From positions 1 to 64,000 of the forward strand of contig CAIZFE010000027.1 of the NCBI GenBank assembly GCA_903932145.1: 64,000 nucleotides of DNA, in the 5' to 3' direction. Position numbers and translations under genes: made by a program. Source of the DNA: an uncultured Rhodopila sp. (GTDB lineage: Bacteria; Pseudomonadota; Alphaproteobacteria; Acetobacterales; Acetobacteraceae). The first letter of the stretch is position 1. Each line of letters starts with the position of its first letter. The notes beneath the pieces are model-generated. The model ran no database searches, was not told the DNA's origin, and saw nothing but the letters and a program-made list of their open reading frames with translations. Positions 37,466-46,490 of this stretch are shown here, in pieces.

Positions 37466-38902
37466 GTGTCCGACTTGGCAATGACGGTGGCGTCGCTTCA
37501 GAAATATCGGCATGCCGGATCGCCCGGGCGATCGGGCATGATAGGTCCGGTCATCAGCCCGGCCCCGATCACTGCCGGGGTCCAACGATTCCTGTCCGCC
37601 GCGAGCCGGTCGTTACCGTCCTTGGCCGGGATCGTCGCCATTGGTGTGGGCGCGTTGGTGGCAGGCGCCTTTCCCGCCGGTGCAGCCGAAACGCCGCCAT
37701 CCTGGTCGGGACCGATCAGCACCGCGGGCGTGCCTGTGACAGCCACCGCCGCCGCCTCGGCGGTCATGGCGCAAGGCGTCAGCGCGAATGAGATCCGTTT
37801 TGGTATCGTCGCACCGTTCTCGGGTCCCAATAAAGATTTCGGCCATCAAACCCAGGTGGGGATTGAAGCCGCTTTCAACACGGTGAACGCGGCCGGTGGA
37901 GTCTTCGGGCGGAAGTTGTCCCTGGTCACCGCGAATGACGGGTATGATCCGGCGAAAACCGCCGATGCCATGAAACAGTTGGACGAAACACAGCGCGTGT
38001 TCGGATGGGTCGGCAATTTCGGCACCGCTACCGCCGCGGTGTCGCTGCCATATGCACTGTCCCGCCGGATGCTGTTCTACGGGGCCTACTCGGGAGCCAA
38101 CCTTCTGCGTCGCGACCCGCCGGATCGGTATGTCTTCAATTTCCGCGCCAGCTATGCCGAAGAGGCCTTCGCGGCGGTCCACTATCTGGTGAAATCGCGG
38201 CACTTGCAGCCTGAGCAGATCGCGGTCTTCGCGCAACATGACGCGTTTGGCGATCAGGGATTCCAGGGCGTCGAAAAGGCGATGCGGACCCTGAACGCAT
38301 CGGGCGAAAGTGGTTCGGTCCTGCGGCTGAACTACGAGCGCAACACCGTGAACGTGGATGACGCGATTGCTCAGTTGCGCCAGCGGCCCAGGAATGCCCC
38401 GCAGATCAAAGCGGTCGTGATGGTGGCGGTCTATCGGCCGGCCGCCAAATTCATCGAGAAGACGGTCGACCTGTTTCCCGGATTAATTTACACCAATGTC
38501 TCCGCCGTGGGCGGCACATCGCTCGCCGACGAACTGACGGTGTTGGGACCTAAATTTGCCTCGGGCGTCATCGTCACCCAGGTTGTTCCGGCCGTGGACA
38601 GCTATTCCAGCGTGGTTCTCGACTATAAGGCGGCGTTGGCCAAGTCGGCCCCCGGCGAGGCACCGGATTATACATCGCTGGAATCGTATTTGTCGGCCAG
38701 TGTCCTGATCGAGGGCCTGAAACGGGCCGGCGCCGATCCCGACACCGAGAAACTCGTGACAGCGTTGGAATCCGTCCAGAATTTCGACCTGGGGGTAGGA
38801 CCGCACATCACGTTTGGACACGACCAACACCAGGCCCTGCACAAGGTGTGGGGAACGCAACTCGATGGCAAAGGTCACTACGCGCCGATCGATCTCGACT
38901 AA
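37466..38902 (+). CDS. Branched-chain amino acid-type ABC substrate-binding protein, copy 1
   Basis: 478 residues. A long N-terminal leader carries a hydrophobic stretch (SLAGIVAIGVGALVAGAFPA, about residues 51-70) that serves as signal or anchor, then a Leu/Ile/Val-binding type I periplasmic domain: IRFGIVAPFSGPNKDFGHQ, GGVFGRKLSLVTANDGYDPA and ERNTVNVDDAIAQLRQR. The start is a GTG with GGAGGG 5 bases upstream. No permease or ATPase is present. A paralog with about 80 percent identical core lies directly downstream with its own copied promoter. Confidence 0.85.
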   Translation: MSDLAMTVASLQKYRHAGSPGRSGMIGPVISPAPITAGVQRFLSAASRSLPSLAGIVAIGVGALVAGAFPAGAAETPPSWSGPISTAGVPVTATAAASAVMAQGVSANEIRFGIVAPFSGPNKDFGHQTQVGIEAAFNTVNAAGGVFGRKLSLVTANDGYDPAKTADAMKQLDETQRVFGWVGNFGTATAAVSLPYALSRRMLFYGAYSGANLLRRDPPDRYVFNFRASYAEEAFAAVHYLVKSRHLQPEQIAVFAQHDAFGDQGFQGVEKAMRTLNASGESGSVLRLNYERNTVNVDDAIAQLRQRPRNAPQIKAVVMVAVYRPAAKFIEKTVDLFPGLIYTNVSAVGGTSLADELTVLGPKFASGVIVTQVVPAVDSYSSVVLDYKAALAKSAPGEAPDYTSLESYLSASVLIEGLKRAGADPDTEKLVTALESVQNFDLGVGPHITFGHDQHQALHKVWGTQLDGKGHYAPIDLD

Positions 38903-38916
38903 ATCCGCTTGCGATG

Positions 38917-38940
38917 CCCGGTGGTTTCAGAACCACCGGG
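38917..38940 (+). terminator. Hairpin after binding-protein unit 1
   Basis: CCCGGTGGTT-TCAG-AACCACCGGG: a perfect 10-bp stem 15 bases after the stop codon. There is no T-run, so it may stabilise the mRNA end or aid termination. Confidence 0.55.
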
Positions 38941-38992
38941 GCTGACGGCCAGTGCTCAGCGACGCTATAATAGCCATGCAAGTCCATATTGC

Positions 38993-39021
38993 TTGACTGC
39001 AATCAATCCCTAACGTAATCG
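38993..39021 (+). promoter_or_regulatory. Promoter of binding-protein unit 2
   Basis: TTGACT, 17-base spacer, TAATCG, with the same TTGC-N6-GCAA palindrome over the -35 as upstream of copy 1. Confidence 0.7.
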
Positions 39022-39057
39022 TTCCCACTGGTGTTTTTTTAGACGCCCGGGGGAAAT

Positions 39058-40614
39058 ATGTCTGTTATTGCAAAGACGGTAGCGTCGCTGCCGCTGCATC
39101 AGCCTGCCACGATGTCTGGACGGACGCCCATGACCTCCCGGCTCATCCCCCCGGCGCCGGCGACAAGGTCCTTCCATTACCTGCGATCCGCGGCCCACAG
39201 ATGTTTTCCCGCCATGGCCGGGATTATCGCTCTCGGCCTGGGTGTCGCCTTGATCGGCGCCTCACCGTCCAGAAGTGCCGAGACGGATGCACCGGCGATC
39301 AGCGACCATCCGCAATCCGGACCCATTGCCAGCGGAGCGGCCGAGTCCACCTTACCGATTGTTGGAGGGTCGCCAGCGTCGTCGCCACCAATCAGTGCGG
39401 CCGGTGCCGCCTGGCAGGTACCAGTCAGCACGACAGGCACGCCGGTCGAAGCGGCCCGGCCGGTCGCGCTGGCATCCACCGCGCAAGGCGTCAGCGCGAA
39501 TGAAATCCGTTTCGGCATCGTCGCCCCGTTCTCGGGGCCGGCGAAGGATCTGGGGCATCAGATGCAAGTGGGGATCGAGGCCGCCTTCAACGCCGCGAAC
39601 GCGACCGGTGGTGTCTTCGGCCGCAAATTGTCCCTGGTCACCGCGAATGACGGCTACGATCCCGCGAAAACCGGCGATGCCATGAAACAGTTGGACGAGA
39701 CCCAGCGTGTCTTCGGATTCGTCGGCAATGTCGGGACACCCACCGCCGCGGTGTCGCTGCCATACGCGCTGGCGCGGCGGATGCTGTTTTACGGGGCGTT
39801 CACCGGCGCCGGGCTGCTGCGAAACGACCCGCCGGATCGGTATGTCTTCAATTTCCGGGCCAGCTATGCCGAGGAGACCTATGCGGTTGTCCGATACCTG
39901 GTGAAATCACGGCGGTTACAGCCGGAACAGATCGCGGTCTTCGCGCAACACGACGGGTACGGCGACGCCGGCTTCCAGGGTGTCGAAAAGGCCTTTCGTT
40001 CCTTGGACGCGTCGGGCGAAGGCGCCTCGGTTCTGCGACTGGACTACGAGCGCAACACGGTGAACGTGGATGATGCGATTACCCGGTTGCGGCAGCGGCC
40101 AAAGAATGCCCCGCAAATCAAGGCGATCGTGATGGTGGCGACCTATCGGGCGGCCGCCAAATTCATCGAGAAGACAGCCGATCTCATCCCGGGATTGATT
40201 TACACCAACGTGTCTTTCGTCGGCAGCACGTCGCTGGCCGACGAGTTGATGGTGCTGGGTCCGAAATACGCCTCGGGGGTCATCGTCACCCAGGTCGTTC
40301 CGGCTGTGGACAATTATTCCAGCGTGGTCCTCGACTATCGGGCGGCGTTGACCAAATCCGCCCCGGGTGAAGTGCCGGATTACGTGTCGCTGGAAGGGTA
40401 TTTATCAGCGAATATTCTGATCGAAGGGCTGAAACGGGCCGGACCCGATCTCGACACCGAGAAGTTGGTGAAGGCTTTAGAATCGATTCGGGATTACGAT
40501 CTGGGGGTCGGACCGCGCGTCACCTTCGGCGGCGACCGGCATCAGGCCCTGCATAAGGTCTGGGGAACACAAATCGATGCGAAGGGTCACTTCTCATCGA
40601 TCGATCTCGAATAA
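39058..40614 (+). CDS. Branched-chain amino acid-type ABC substrate-binding protein, copy 2
   Basis: 518 residues, a tandem paralog of the preceding gene. The binding domain is nearly the same (IRFGIVAPFSGPAKDLGHQ, SLVTANDGYDPAKTGDAMKQ), while the exported N-terminal linker (about residues 75-145) is longer and Pro/Ser/Ala rich. Signal/anchor stretch: MAGIIALGLGVALIGA. Changes cluster in the linker, so ligand specificity may be similar. Again there is no transporter gene alongside; it may work as a receptor or feed a distant permease. Confidence 0.85.
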   Translation: MSVIAKTVASLPLHQPATMSGRTPMTSRLIPPAPATRSFHYLRSAAHRCFPAMAGIIALGLGVALIGASPSRSAETDAPAISDHPQSGPIASGAAESTLPIVGGSPASSPPISAAGAAWQVPVSTTGTPVEAARPVALASTAQGVSANEIRFGIVAPFSGPAKDLGHQMQVGIEAAFNAANATGGVFGRKLSLVTANDGYDPAKTGDAMKQLDETQRVFGFVGNVGTPTAAVSLPYALARRMLFYGAFTGAGLLRNDPPDRYVFNFRASYAEETYAVVRYLVKSRRLQPEQIAVFAQHDGYGDAGFQGVEKAFRSLDASGEGASVLRLDYERNTVNVDDAITRLRQRPKNAPQIKAIVMVATYRAAAKFIEKTADLIPGLIYTNVSFVGSTSLADELMVLGPKYASGVIVTQVVPAVDNYSSVVLDYRAALTKSAPGEVPDYVSLEGYLSANILIEGLKRAGPDLDTEKLVKALESIRDYDLGVGPRVTFGGDRHQALHKVWGTQIDAKGHFSSIDLE

Positions 40615-40625
40615 ATTCGTCTTCG

Positions 40626-40649
40626 CCGCCCGGTGGTGCTCCCGGGCGG
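40626..40649 (+). terminator. Hairpin after binding-protein unit 2
   Basis: CCGCCCGG and CCGGGCGG form an 8-bp GC stem 11 bases after the stop codon. A T5 tract follows about 12 bases later. It stands at the same place as the hairpin after copy 1. Confidence 0.5.
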
Positions 40650-40693
40650 TGACGTCCGGCTTTTTCCAACGGCCCGATAAGACCGCGCCTCGT

Positions 40694-41617
40694 CTATCCA
40701 CCCGTGACCTTGCCAGGGTCGGTATTGGCACCGCACACGACCACGCCCACCCGAGCACCCGAGGGTGGGACAAATCGCCTCGACAATAATGCTGCCGCCG
40801 CCGTCGCCCCACCGGGTTCGGCGACCAGACGGAAGCGATCCCACAGCATGCGTTGCGCGGCCAGGATCGCCGCGTCCGGCACCAGCACGGCCTGGCTGAC
40901 GAAACGCTGAGCGATCGGAAACATCAGCGCCCCGACCTGACGGGCACCGAGACTGTCTGCTGCCACGCCACCCACCAAAGCGTCGATCGGCCGACCGATT
41001 CGCAGGGCGTCATGCAAACCCGGACAACCCTCCGGCTCGACGCTGATCACCTGCACACTGCCAGCGTACCACGCCGCGATGCCACCGATCAGGCCGCCGC
41101 CGCCGGTCGCGACCAGAATGTGGGTCAAATCCGGCGCATCGCTTTCGAATTCCCGGCCAACGGTCCCCTGCCCCGCCAGCACATCTGCGTGGTCGTAGGC
41201 ATGAACCTCCAGGGCGCCGGTCACGTCCTGACGATCACGTGACGCCAGCAGCGTTTCGGCATAGGTTTCGCCACCTTGCACGACTCGCGCGCCGTAACTG
41301 GCAATGCGCACGACCTTGGCCGCGGGAGTCCCGGCCGGCACGAAAATTTCGGCGGTCAGACCCAGGCAGCGCGCCGCATACGCCACCGCCGCGCCGTGAT
41401 TGCCCCCGGATGCCGCAATCACTCCCGCGGCTGGAACCACCGCCGACAACAACCGGTTAAACGCCCCGCGCGGCTTGAAACTGCCGGCATGCTGGAGCAG
41501 TTCCAGCTTCAGGGTCACCGGCGAGTCGCCAATCTCACCGCCCATCACCGGCGTATGCCGAACATATGGGGCGATACGGTTGGCGGCTTCCGCGACACTT
41601 GTTCGGTCAATCATCAT
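40694..41617 (-). CDS. Serine/threonine dehydratase family PLP enzyme
   Basis: 307 residues, fold type II. The PLP lysine is in HAGSFKPRGAFN, the phosphate loop is ATGGGGLIGG, and ASGGNHGAAVAYAA is the substrate loop. It deaminates threonine or serine to the 2-oxo acid, or acts as a racemase of the same group. No ACT regulatory domain, so it is the short catabolic type. ATG at 41617 or 41614. It is divergent from hprK; the region between overlaps the weakly defined hprK 5' end. Confidence 0.88.
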   Translation of the reverse strand: MMIDRTSVAEAANRIAPYVRHTPVMGGEIGDSPVTLKLELLQHAGSFKPRGAFNRLLSAVVPAAGVIAASGGNHGAAVAYAARCLGLTAEIFVPAGTPAAKVVRIASYGARVVQGGETYAETLLASRDRQDVTGALEVHAYDHADVLAGQGTVGREFESDAPDLTHILVATGGGGLIGGIAAWYAGSVQVISVEPEGCPGLHDALRIGRPIDALVGGVAADSLGARQVGALMFPIAQRFVSQAVLVPDAAILAAQRMLWDRFRLVAEPGGATAAAALLSRRFVPPSGARVGVVVCGANTDPGKVTGG

Positions 41618-41694
41618 GGCGTGACGCTCGCATGCACCGCACTTCCCTACAAGCCGCTTCCTTTTCGCCGCCGATGCGCCCAAACTGTGGTCCA

Positions 41695-42132
41695 ATGCAC
41701 AGCAAGCGGCGTCGGATTCATGGAAGCTGCGTCGCGAAGGACGGGGATGCGATTCTTTTGATCGGGTCCCCGGGCTCCGGGAAATCCGACCTCGCCTTAC
41801 GGCTTCTTTCCCTGGGCTTCGAATTGGTGGCAGACGATCAGGTAGACATCATGGATGGTATCGCCTCTTGCCCAACAGAATTGGCCGGCTTGCTGGAAGC
41901 CCGCGGCATCGGCATTGTCCGGTTGCCATACCGGCCGGAAGCCCGCCTCGCCCTGGTCGTGGAATTGACCGGTTCGGCCGACCGTATGCCGTATCCGGTC
42001 CAACACCCCGATTGGCGGCTTCCGGTTGTACGGATCGACGCCGGCGCGCCATCCGCGCCGGACAAGATCGCCCTGGCACTGAACTGTGCCCTAGGCCGCA
42101 TCAGCCAGGTCGCCGGGGCGTTCGCACCATGA
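41695..42132 (+). CDS. hprK: HPr kinase/phosphorylase, short alphaproteobacterial form
   Basis: 145 residues: only the catalytic domain, as usual in alphaproteobacteria. Walker A is GSPGSGKSD, with the following ELVADDQVDI and the C-terminal helix region. It phosphorylates and dephosphorylates a serine on HPr (the ptsH product two genes downstream). ATG at 41695 fits the family start (HGSCVAKDGDAILLIG); upstream in-frame ATGs at 41674, 41632 and 41566 are less likely. It heads the cluster hprK-rapZ-manX-ptsH-ptsI. No adjacent sensor kinase/response regulator pair, often seen in other alphaproteobacteria. Confidence 0.88.
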   Translation: MHSKRRRIHGSCVAKDGDAILLIGSPGSGKSDLALRLLSLGFELVADDQVDIMDGIASCPTELAGLLEARGIGIVRLPYRPEARLALVVELTGSADRMPYPVQHPDWRLPVVRIDAGAPSAPDKIALALNCALGRISQVAGAFAP

Positions 42133-42139
42133 GGCCGGC

Positions 42140-43150
42140 ATGACCGCGCCCGGCGAACGAACCAGCCTGGCGGTCGTCATCGTCACCGGTCTGTCAGGTG
42201 GCGGCAAGGCATCCATCCTGCGGGCACTGGAGGACGTCGGCTACGAGGCCGTCGATAACCCGCCGCTGACGATGCTGGAGGAGATGATCGCCCGCGGCGA
42301 CCAGAAACTGGCGGTCGGGATTGACGCCCGCACCCGCGGTTTCGACGCCGCTGGCGTGCTGGACGCCATCGCCCGCCTGCGCACCAACCCTGGCCTGCGC
42401 ATCCAATTGGTTTATGCCCGGGCCGATGAGAGCACGCTGCAGCGCCGCTACACCGAAACTCGCCGCCGGCATCCGCTGGCACCGCAGGGCATGGTGGCCG
42501 ATGGCATCGCGGCTGAGATCGCTCTGACCGAACCGCTGCTGGAGAACGCGGATCTGGTGGTTGACACCTCCGGCCTGCCGATCGCCAATTTGCGCCGCCT
42601 GATCGAGCGGCACTTCGGTGCCGGATCCGATGAGGTGCCCCTGGTTGTCTCCCTGATGTCCTTCGCCTACCCGAAGGGGCTTCCGAGGGAAGCAGATCTG
42701 GTATTCGACGCACGCTTCCTGCGGAACCCGCATTACGATCCCATATTACGCCCCAGGACTGGAATGGACCCGGCGGTCGGGGCCTATGTCGACGCCGACC
42801 CCGATTTTAACGAATTTTTCGCCCGCATCGCGGAATTGATCGAACTGGTCTTGCCTCGGTTCGTGCAAGAGGGCAAAAAATACGCTACGATCACGATCGG
42901 GTGTACAGGCGGCCGGCACAGATCGGTCCATCTGATTGAAAAACTGGCGAATCATCTCGCGTCTCGGGCTTCAACGAGACAGGTGACGGACGGCAACGAT
43001 ACCGGGTGGCGCGTATTCGTCACCCATCGGGAGTTGGCGCGGGACGGTGAGCCGGACGCGTTTCTGATGGACCGACCGGTTGCGCGCCGGGATGAAACCG
43101 ACATAGACAAGCCAGCGCAGGCTTTGTCAGTTCAGGCACAGGAGGCCTGA
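42140..43150 (+). CDS. rapZ: RNase adapter / nucleotide-binding protein RapZ
   Basis: 336 residues. N-terminal P-loop GLSGGGKAS, then EDVGYEAVDNPPL; C-terminal domain with SFAYPKGLPREADLVFDARF, TIGCTGGRHRS and HLIEKLANHL. The Walker A position after GK is Ala rather than Ser/Thr. In enterobacteria RapZ binds small RNAs and guides RNase E to tune GlmS; in alphaproteobacteria its role is less known but it commonly sits with regulatory PTS genes. A 44-residue C-terminal extension is less conserved in character. It starts 7 bases after hprK. Confidence 0.93.
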   Translation: MTAPGERTSLAVVIVTGLSGGGKASILRALEDVGYEAVDNPPLTMLEEMIARGDQKLAVGIDARTRGFDAAGVLDAIARLRTNPGLRIQLVYARADESTLQRRYTETRRRHPLAPQGMVADGIAAEIALTEPLLENADLVVDTSGLPIANLRRLIERHFGAGSDEVPLVVSLMSFAYPKGLPREADLVFDARFLRNPHYDPILRPRTGMDPAVGAYVDADPDFNEFFARIAELIELVLPRFVQEGKKYATITIGCTGGRHRSVHLIEKLANHLASRASTRQVTDGNDTGWRVFVTHRELARDGEPDAFLMDRPVARRDETDIDKPAQALSVQAQEA

Positions 43151-43224
43151 TTTATAACGATGGGCACATCGAACGGTTACGGATTGGCTTGCCCGCGGAC
43201 ATTTTGGGACATATCGGTACACTC

Positions 43225-43659
43225 ATGATCGGCATGATTCTGGTGACGCACGGGCGGCTTGCGGACGAACTGCGCTCCGCGATGGAGCATGTAGTCGGGT
43301 CGCAACGCAACGTTGACACGGTCTGTATCGGACCGGACGACGATATGGAGAACCGTAGGGCCGAAATTCAGGCCTGTATCGGACGATGCGACACCGGTGA
43401 TGGAGTCGTGCTGCTGACTGATATGTTCGGCGGAACCCCCTGCAACCTCGCCATCTCAATGATGGAGCGGAAGGGCGTGGAGGTCATTGCCGGCGTCAAT
43501 CTGCCGATGCTGGTCAAGCTGGCGAAGGTACGGTCGAAGCAGCCGCTCGCCGACGCCGTCACCTGCGCCGAGGATGCCGGGCGGAAATACATCGCCGCGG
43601 CGTCCCACATCCTGCATGGCTGCAAGGTCAACGGGTCGAACGGGTCCTGCGGCGGGTGA
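43225..43659 (+). CDS. PTS EIIA component of the mannose family
   Basis: 144 residues, EIIA-Man fold. The phosphorylated histidine is in ILVTHGRLADEL, followed by the LLTDMFGGTPCNLA loop. It accepts phosphate from HPr. With no EIIB/EIIC gene present it is a regulatory rather than transport protein. ATG at 43225 begins the domain; the frame to 43189 adds noise. The stop overlaps the ptsH GTG (GTGA). Confidence 0.9.
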   Translation: MIGMILVTHGRLADELRSAMEHVVGSQRNVDTVCIGPDDDMENRRAEIQACIGRCDTGDGVVLLTDMFGGTPCNLAISMMERKGVEVIAGVNLPMLVKLAKVRSKQPLADAVTCAEDAGRKYIAAASHILHGCKVNGSNGSCGG

Positions 43660-43979
43660 ACGGTACCCCACCTGATCCCGGTCATCATCAACTCGGCAGT
43701 GAACAACAGGTTCTCTCGCGCGTTGTGACGATCTGCAACAAGCGCGGCCTGCACGCCCGCGCCGCCGCGCGCTTCGTCACCCTGGCGGAAACATTTGGCG
43801 CGTCGGTCGATGTGCTGAAAGACGGCCAGGTCATCTCCGCCCGGTCCATCATGGGACTGATGATGCTGGGCGCGTCGCGTGGTTGCGATATCGAGTTGCG
43901 TGCCGAAGGCTGGGATGCCAAGGAAGCGTTAGACGCTCTGGCAGCCCTGGTCGAGGCCGGCTTCGATGAACAGGATTGA
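43656..43979 (+). CDS. ptsH: Phosphocarrier protein HPr
   Basis: 107 residues including an N-terminal extension of about 18. The active histidine lies in NKRGLHARAAARFV and the regulatory serine in SARSIMGLMMLGAS, the target of HprK. It relays phosphate from EI to EIIA. GTG start overlapping the EIIA stop; its 3' end overlaps the ptsI start by 14 bases. Confidence 0.93.
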   Translation: MNGTPPDPGHHQLGSEQQVLSRVVTICNKRGLHARAAARFVTLAETFGASVDVLKDGQVISARSIMGLMMLGASRGCDIELRAEGWDAKEALDALAALVEAGFDEQD

Positions 43980-45834
43980 ACCACCACCGCCCCAGCATCA
44001 GCGACTGGCCCGCGTTGCTCCCGCCGGCCCCGCTGCCCCCGACGCACGCCCCGAACGCCTGTTCCATGGCATAGCCGTATCCGCCGGAGTCGCGATCGGT
44101 CCGGTGTTCGGCACGACCGAACCGGAAGCCGTGATCACGCGGCAGAAAATCCAGGCATCCGATACCGGGGCGGAAGGCGCTCGCCTCGAAGCCGCCATCG
44201 TCCAGTCCCGCAAGCAATTGGCCAAGCTACAGGCTCGGTTGGCCGTCCTGCCGGAAGAAAGCCAATCCGAAATCGCGCCACTGATCGACGCGTACATCCG
44301 CATGCTGGGTCCCTCGCGACTCGTACGCGGGGTCAAGCAGCGGATCGAGGAAACCCTGCTGTCCGCCGAAGCCGCCGTCATGGCCGAGTCCGCCGCGATC
44401 GGCGAGGCCATCATGGCCCAGGCGGAACCAAGCCTGTCGGCCGAGGACCTCGCGGGCCTGCAACGCCGAGCGGATGAAATTGGCGAAATCGCCCGGCGGT
44501 TGGTGCGTAACCTGACCCGCTCGCCGTTCCGTAGTTTCGCCGGCCTACCGGAAGGCGCGATTCTGGTGGCCGAAGCGCTCCGGCCCGCCGATGCGGCCCT
44601 GCTCGATCCCTCTCGATTGGCAGGTGTGGTCACGGAGGAAGGCGGCGCGGACGGCCATACCGCGGTGATGCTGCGCGCCCTTGGCGTGCCTGCCGTGCTG
44701 GGTGCGGCCGGACTGGCGCATGCGATGCGCCCGGGTGACATCGCTGTGGTCGATGGGATCGCAGGCACCGTTACCCTGAACCCCGGCCCCGATGCCCTGG
44801 CCGCCGCCCGCAAAGCGGTGACCGGTTTCGCGCGCGAACGGCAGCAATATGCACGGTTGCGCCGCCTGCCGGCAGTGACCAGGGACGGCGAGGCGATCGA
44901 GCTGCAGGCGAACCTGGAACTCCCCGTCGAATTGCCGTTGATCGTTCAGTCCGGCGCCGTCGGCATCGGCCTGCTGCGCACCGAGTTCATGTTCATGAAC
45001 CGCGAAACCATTCCCGACGAGGCAACCCAGACCGAAAGCTATCGGGTCATCGTCGAGGCGATGCACGGCGATCCGGTGACCATCCGGGTCCTGGACTGGG
45101 GCGGTGAGAAAGAGATCGAAGCCCTCACCCTGGCCGGCGTGGTGCCGGAAATTTCCGACGCCAACCCGGCGCTGGGCCTGCGCGGCATTCGGCTGCTGCT
45201 GCGCCGGCCGGAACTGCTGGAAACCCAATTCGCCGCGATTCTCCGTGCATCCGCGGCGGGCAGCGTGCGGGTCCTGCTGCCGATGGTCACCACCGTCGGC
45301 GAGGTCCGTGCCGCCCGTGAGGTCTATGAACGAGTCGCCCGGCGGCTGCGGCGGCGGGGCGAGCGTGTTCCCGAGAAATTGCCGCCACTCGGGATCATGA
45401 TCGAAACCCCAGGCGCCGCGCTGTCCGCCGATGCCTTGGCGTTGGAGGCGGATTTCTTCTCGATCGGCACCAACGACCTGACGGCTTACACATTGGCGGT
45501 GGATCGCGGTGAGACCGATGTGGCGGAGCTGTACGATCCGATGCACCCGGCGGTGTTGCGGTTGATCCAGTTCGCGACCGAAGCCGCGCTGCGGATGCGA
45601 ATGCCGGTATCCATCTGCGGCGAACTGGCGGCGGCCCCGAAGCTGACCCCGCTGCTGCTCGGATTGGGGGTACGCTCGCTTAGCATGAACGCCTCGGCCG
45701 TACCCAAGGTGAAGCAGATGATCCGGTCGGTGGAGATTTCTGCCTGCATCCGCTTCGCCCGCCGGGTGATGGAACAGAGCGACCCGGAGCAAATCCGAGC
45801 CCTGGTGGCCGGGTTTGGGCGAACAGACGGCTGA
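43966..45834 (+). CDS. ptsI: PTS enzyme I (phosphoenolpyruvate-protein phosphotransferase)
   Basis: 622 residues. FHGIAVSAGVAIGPV opens the N-terminal domain; the phosphorylated His is in GGADGHTAVMLRALG; the PEP-binding barrel has GIGLLRTEFMFMNRE, VRVLLPMVTTVGE, FSIGTNDLTAYTLAVDR and the catalytic Cys in SICGELAA. It starts the phosphate chain from PEP to HPr to EIIA. No GAF domain, so it is not PtsP. It ends the PTS cluster; the next gene is convergent. Confidence 0.94.
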   Translation: MNRIEPPPPQHQRLARVAPAGPAAPDARPERLFHGIAVSAGVAIGPVFGTTEPEAVITRQKIQASDTGAEGARLEAAIVQSRKQLAKLQARLAVLPEESQSEIAPLIDAYIRMLGPSRLVRGVKQRIEETLLSAEAAVMAESAAIGEAIMAQAEPSLSAEDLAGLQRRADEIGEIARRLVRNLTRSPFRSFAGLPEGAILVAEALRPADAALLDPSRLAGVVTEEGGADGHTAVMLRALGVPAVLGAAGLAHAMRPGDIAVVDGIAGTVTLNPGPDALAAARKAVTGFARERQQYARLRRLPAVTRDGEAIELQANLELPVELPLIVQSGAVGIGLLRTEFMFMNRETIPDEATQTESYRVIVEAMHGDPVTIRVLDWGGEKEIEALTLAGVVPEISDANPALGLRGIRLLLRRPELLETQFAAILRASAAGSVRVLLPMVTTVGEVRAAREVYERVARRLRRRGERVPEKLPPLGIMIETPGAALSADALALEADFFSIGTNDLTAYTLAVDRGETDVAELYDPMHPAVLRLIQFATEAALRMRMPVSICGELAAAPKLTPLLLGLGVRSLSMNASAVPKVKQMIRSVEISACIRFARRVMEQSDPEQIRALVAGFGRTDG

Positions 45835-45871
45835 TCGACTTCTGTGGACGGATCGGTCTGGCCGATGCTCA

Positions 45872-46219
45872 TCAAGCAGAAGTGACTTCACCATTCGCGG
45901 CGGCAGAAACCGCCAGTGCCCGCTGCACCGCCGCGGCATCCCCGGCGATCGCTCTCAGGTAGGCCCGTGCGGTTTGGTCGGGTTCGGACGCGCCCTGCTC
46001 CCAATCGCGCAAGGTTCCCAGTGGAATTTGAAACCGAGCGGCGAATTCCTCCTGCGTCAGCCGGAGCGCACGCCGCATGATTTTCACCCGTGGCGTCTGC
46101 TTCATGCGGGCCAGCCGTTCCGGTGTCAGCGGTTGAGCGTCCGGATCGGCGAGCGCCGCGGCATGATTTTGTTCATCGGTCCTCGCGTCGAAGCGGCTCC
46201 AATCATATTCACCTTTCAT
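45872..46219 (-). CDS. HTH antitoxin of a BrnT-type pair
   Basis: 115 residues with a BrnA-like linker (YDWSRFDARTDEQNHAAALA) and an XRE-type helix-turn-helix (LTQEEFAARFQIPLGTLRDWEQGASEPDQ, core LTQEEFAARFQIPLGTLRDW). It overlaps the toxin 3' end by 11 bases, the usual coupling. Intact, whereas the toxin upstream has a nonsense codon. Confidence 0.82.
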   Translation of the reverse strand: MKGEYDWSRFDARTDEQNHAAALADPDAQPLTPERLARMKQTPRVKIMRRALRLTQEEFAARFQIPLGTLRDWEQGASEPDQTARAYLRAIAGDAAAVQRALAVSAAANGEVTSA

Positions 46220-46490
46220 TGTGATATCTCCGTCGCTCAGACGGTTGCGCCGCCCGTGCCGAAATAATCCGGATTCTCACTCCTCTCAGAGTGTAGGAAA
46301 CGAACAGCAGACGGTCTTCCACCATGCCTACCGTTACAAAGCGATCCTCACCGTCGTCCTGACCATCGTCAGGCCAGTCGATCGCGAAGACATCCCTGAA
46401 CACCGCACGTGCCATATGGAATGTGACATCGTGTTCGCGCTAATTCCTGGTGGCTTTGATGTCATCCCACTCGAAATCATCGTCTCGCAT
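46209..46490 (-). pseudogene. BrnT family toxin with an early nonsense codon
   Basis: The natural start is ATG 46490 (MRDDDFEWDDIKATRN). Codon 17 at 46440-46442 is TAG, where a Trp (TGG) fits the family pattern; the same frame continues with REHDVTFHMARAVFRDVFAI, EDRFVTVGMVEDRLLFV and VRIRIISARAAQPSERRRYH. BrnT is a RelE-fold ribonuclease. Restarting at ATG 46415 would lose the first strand and helix, so activity is doubtful. Confidence 0.82.
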
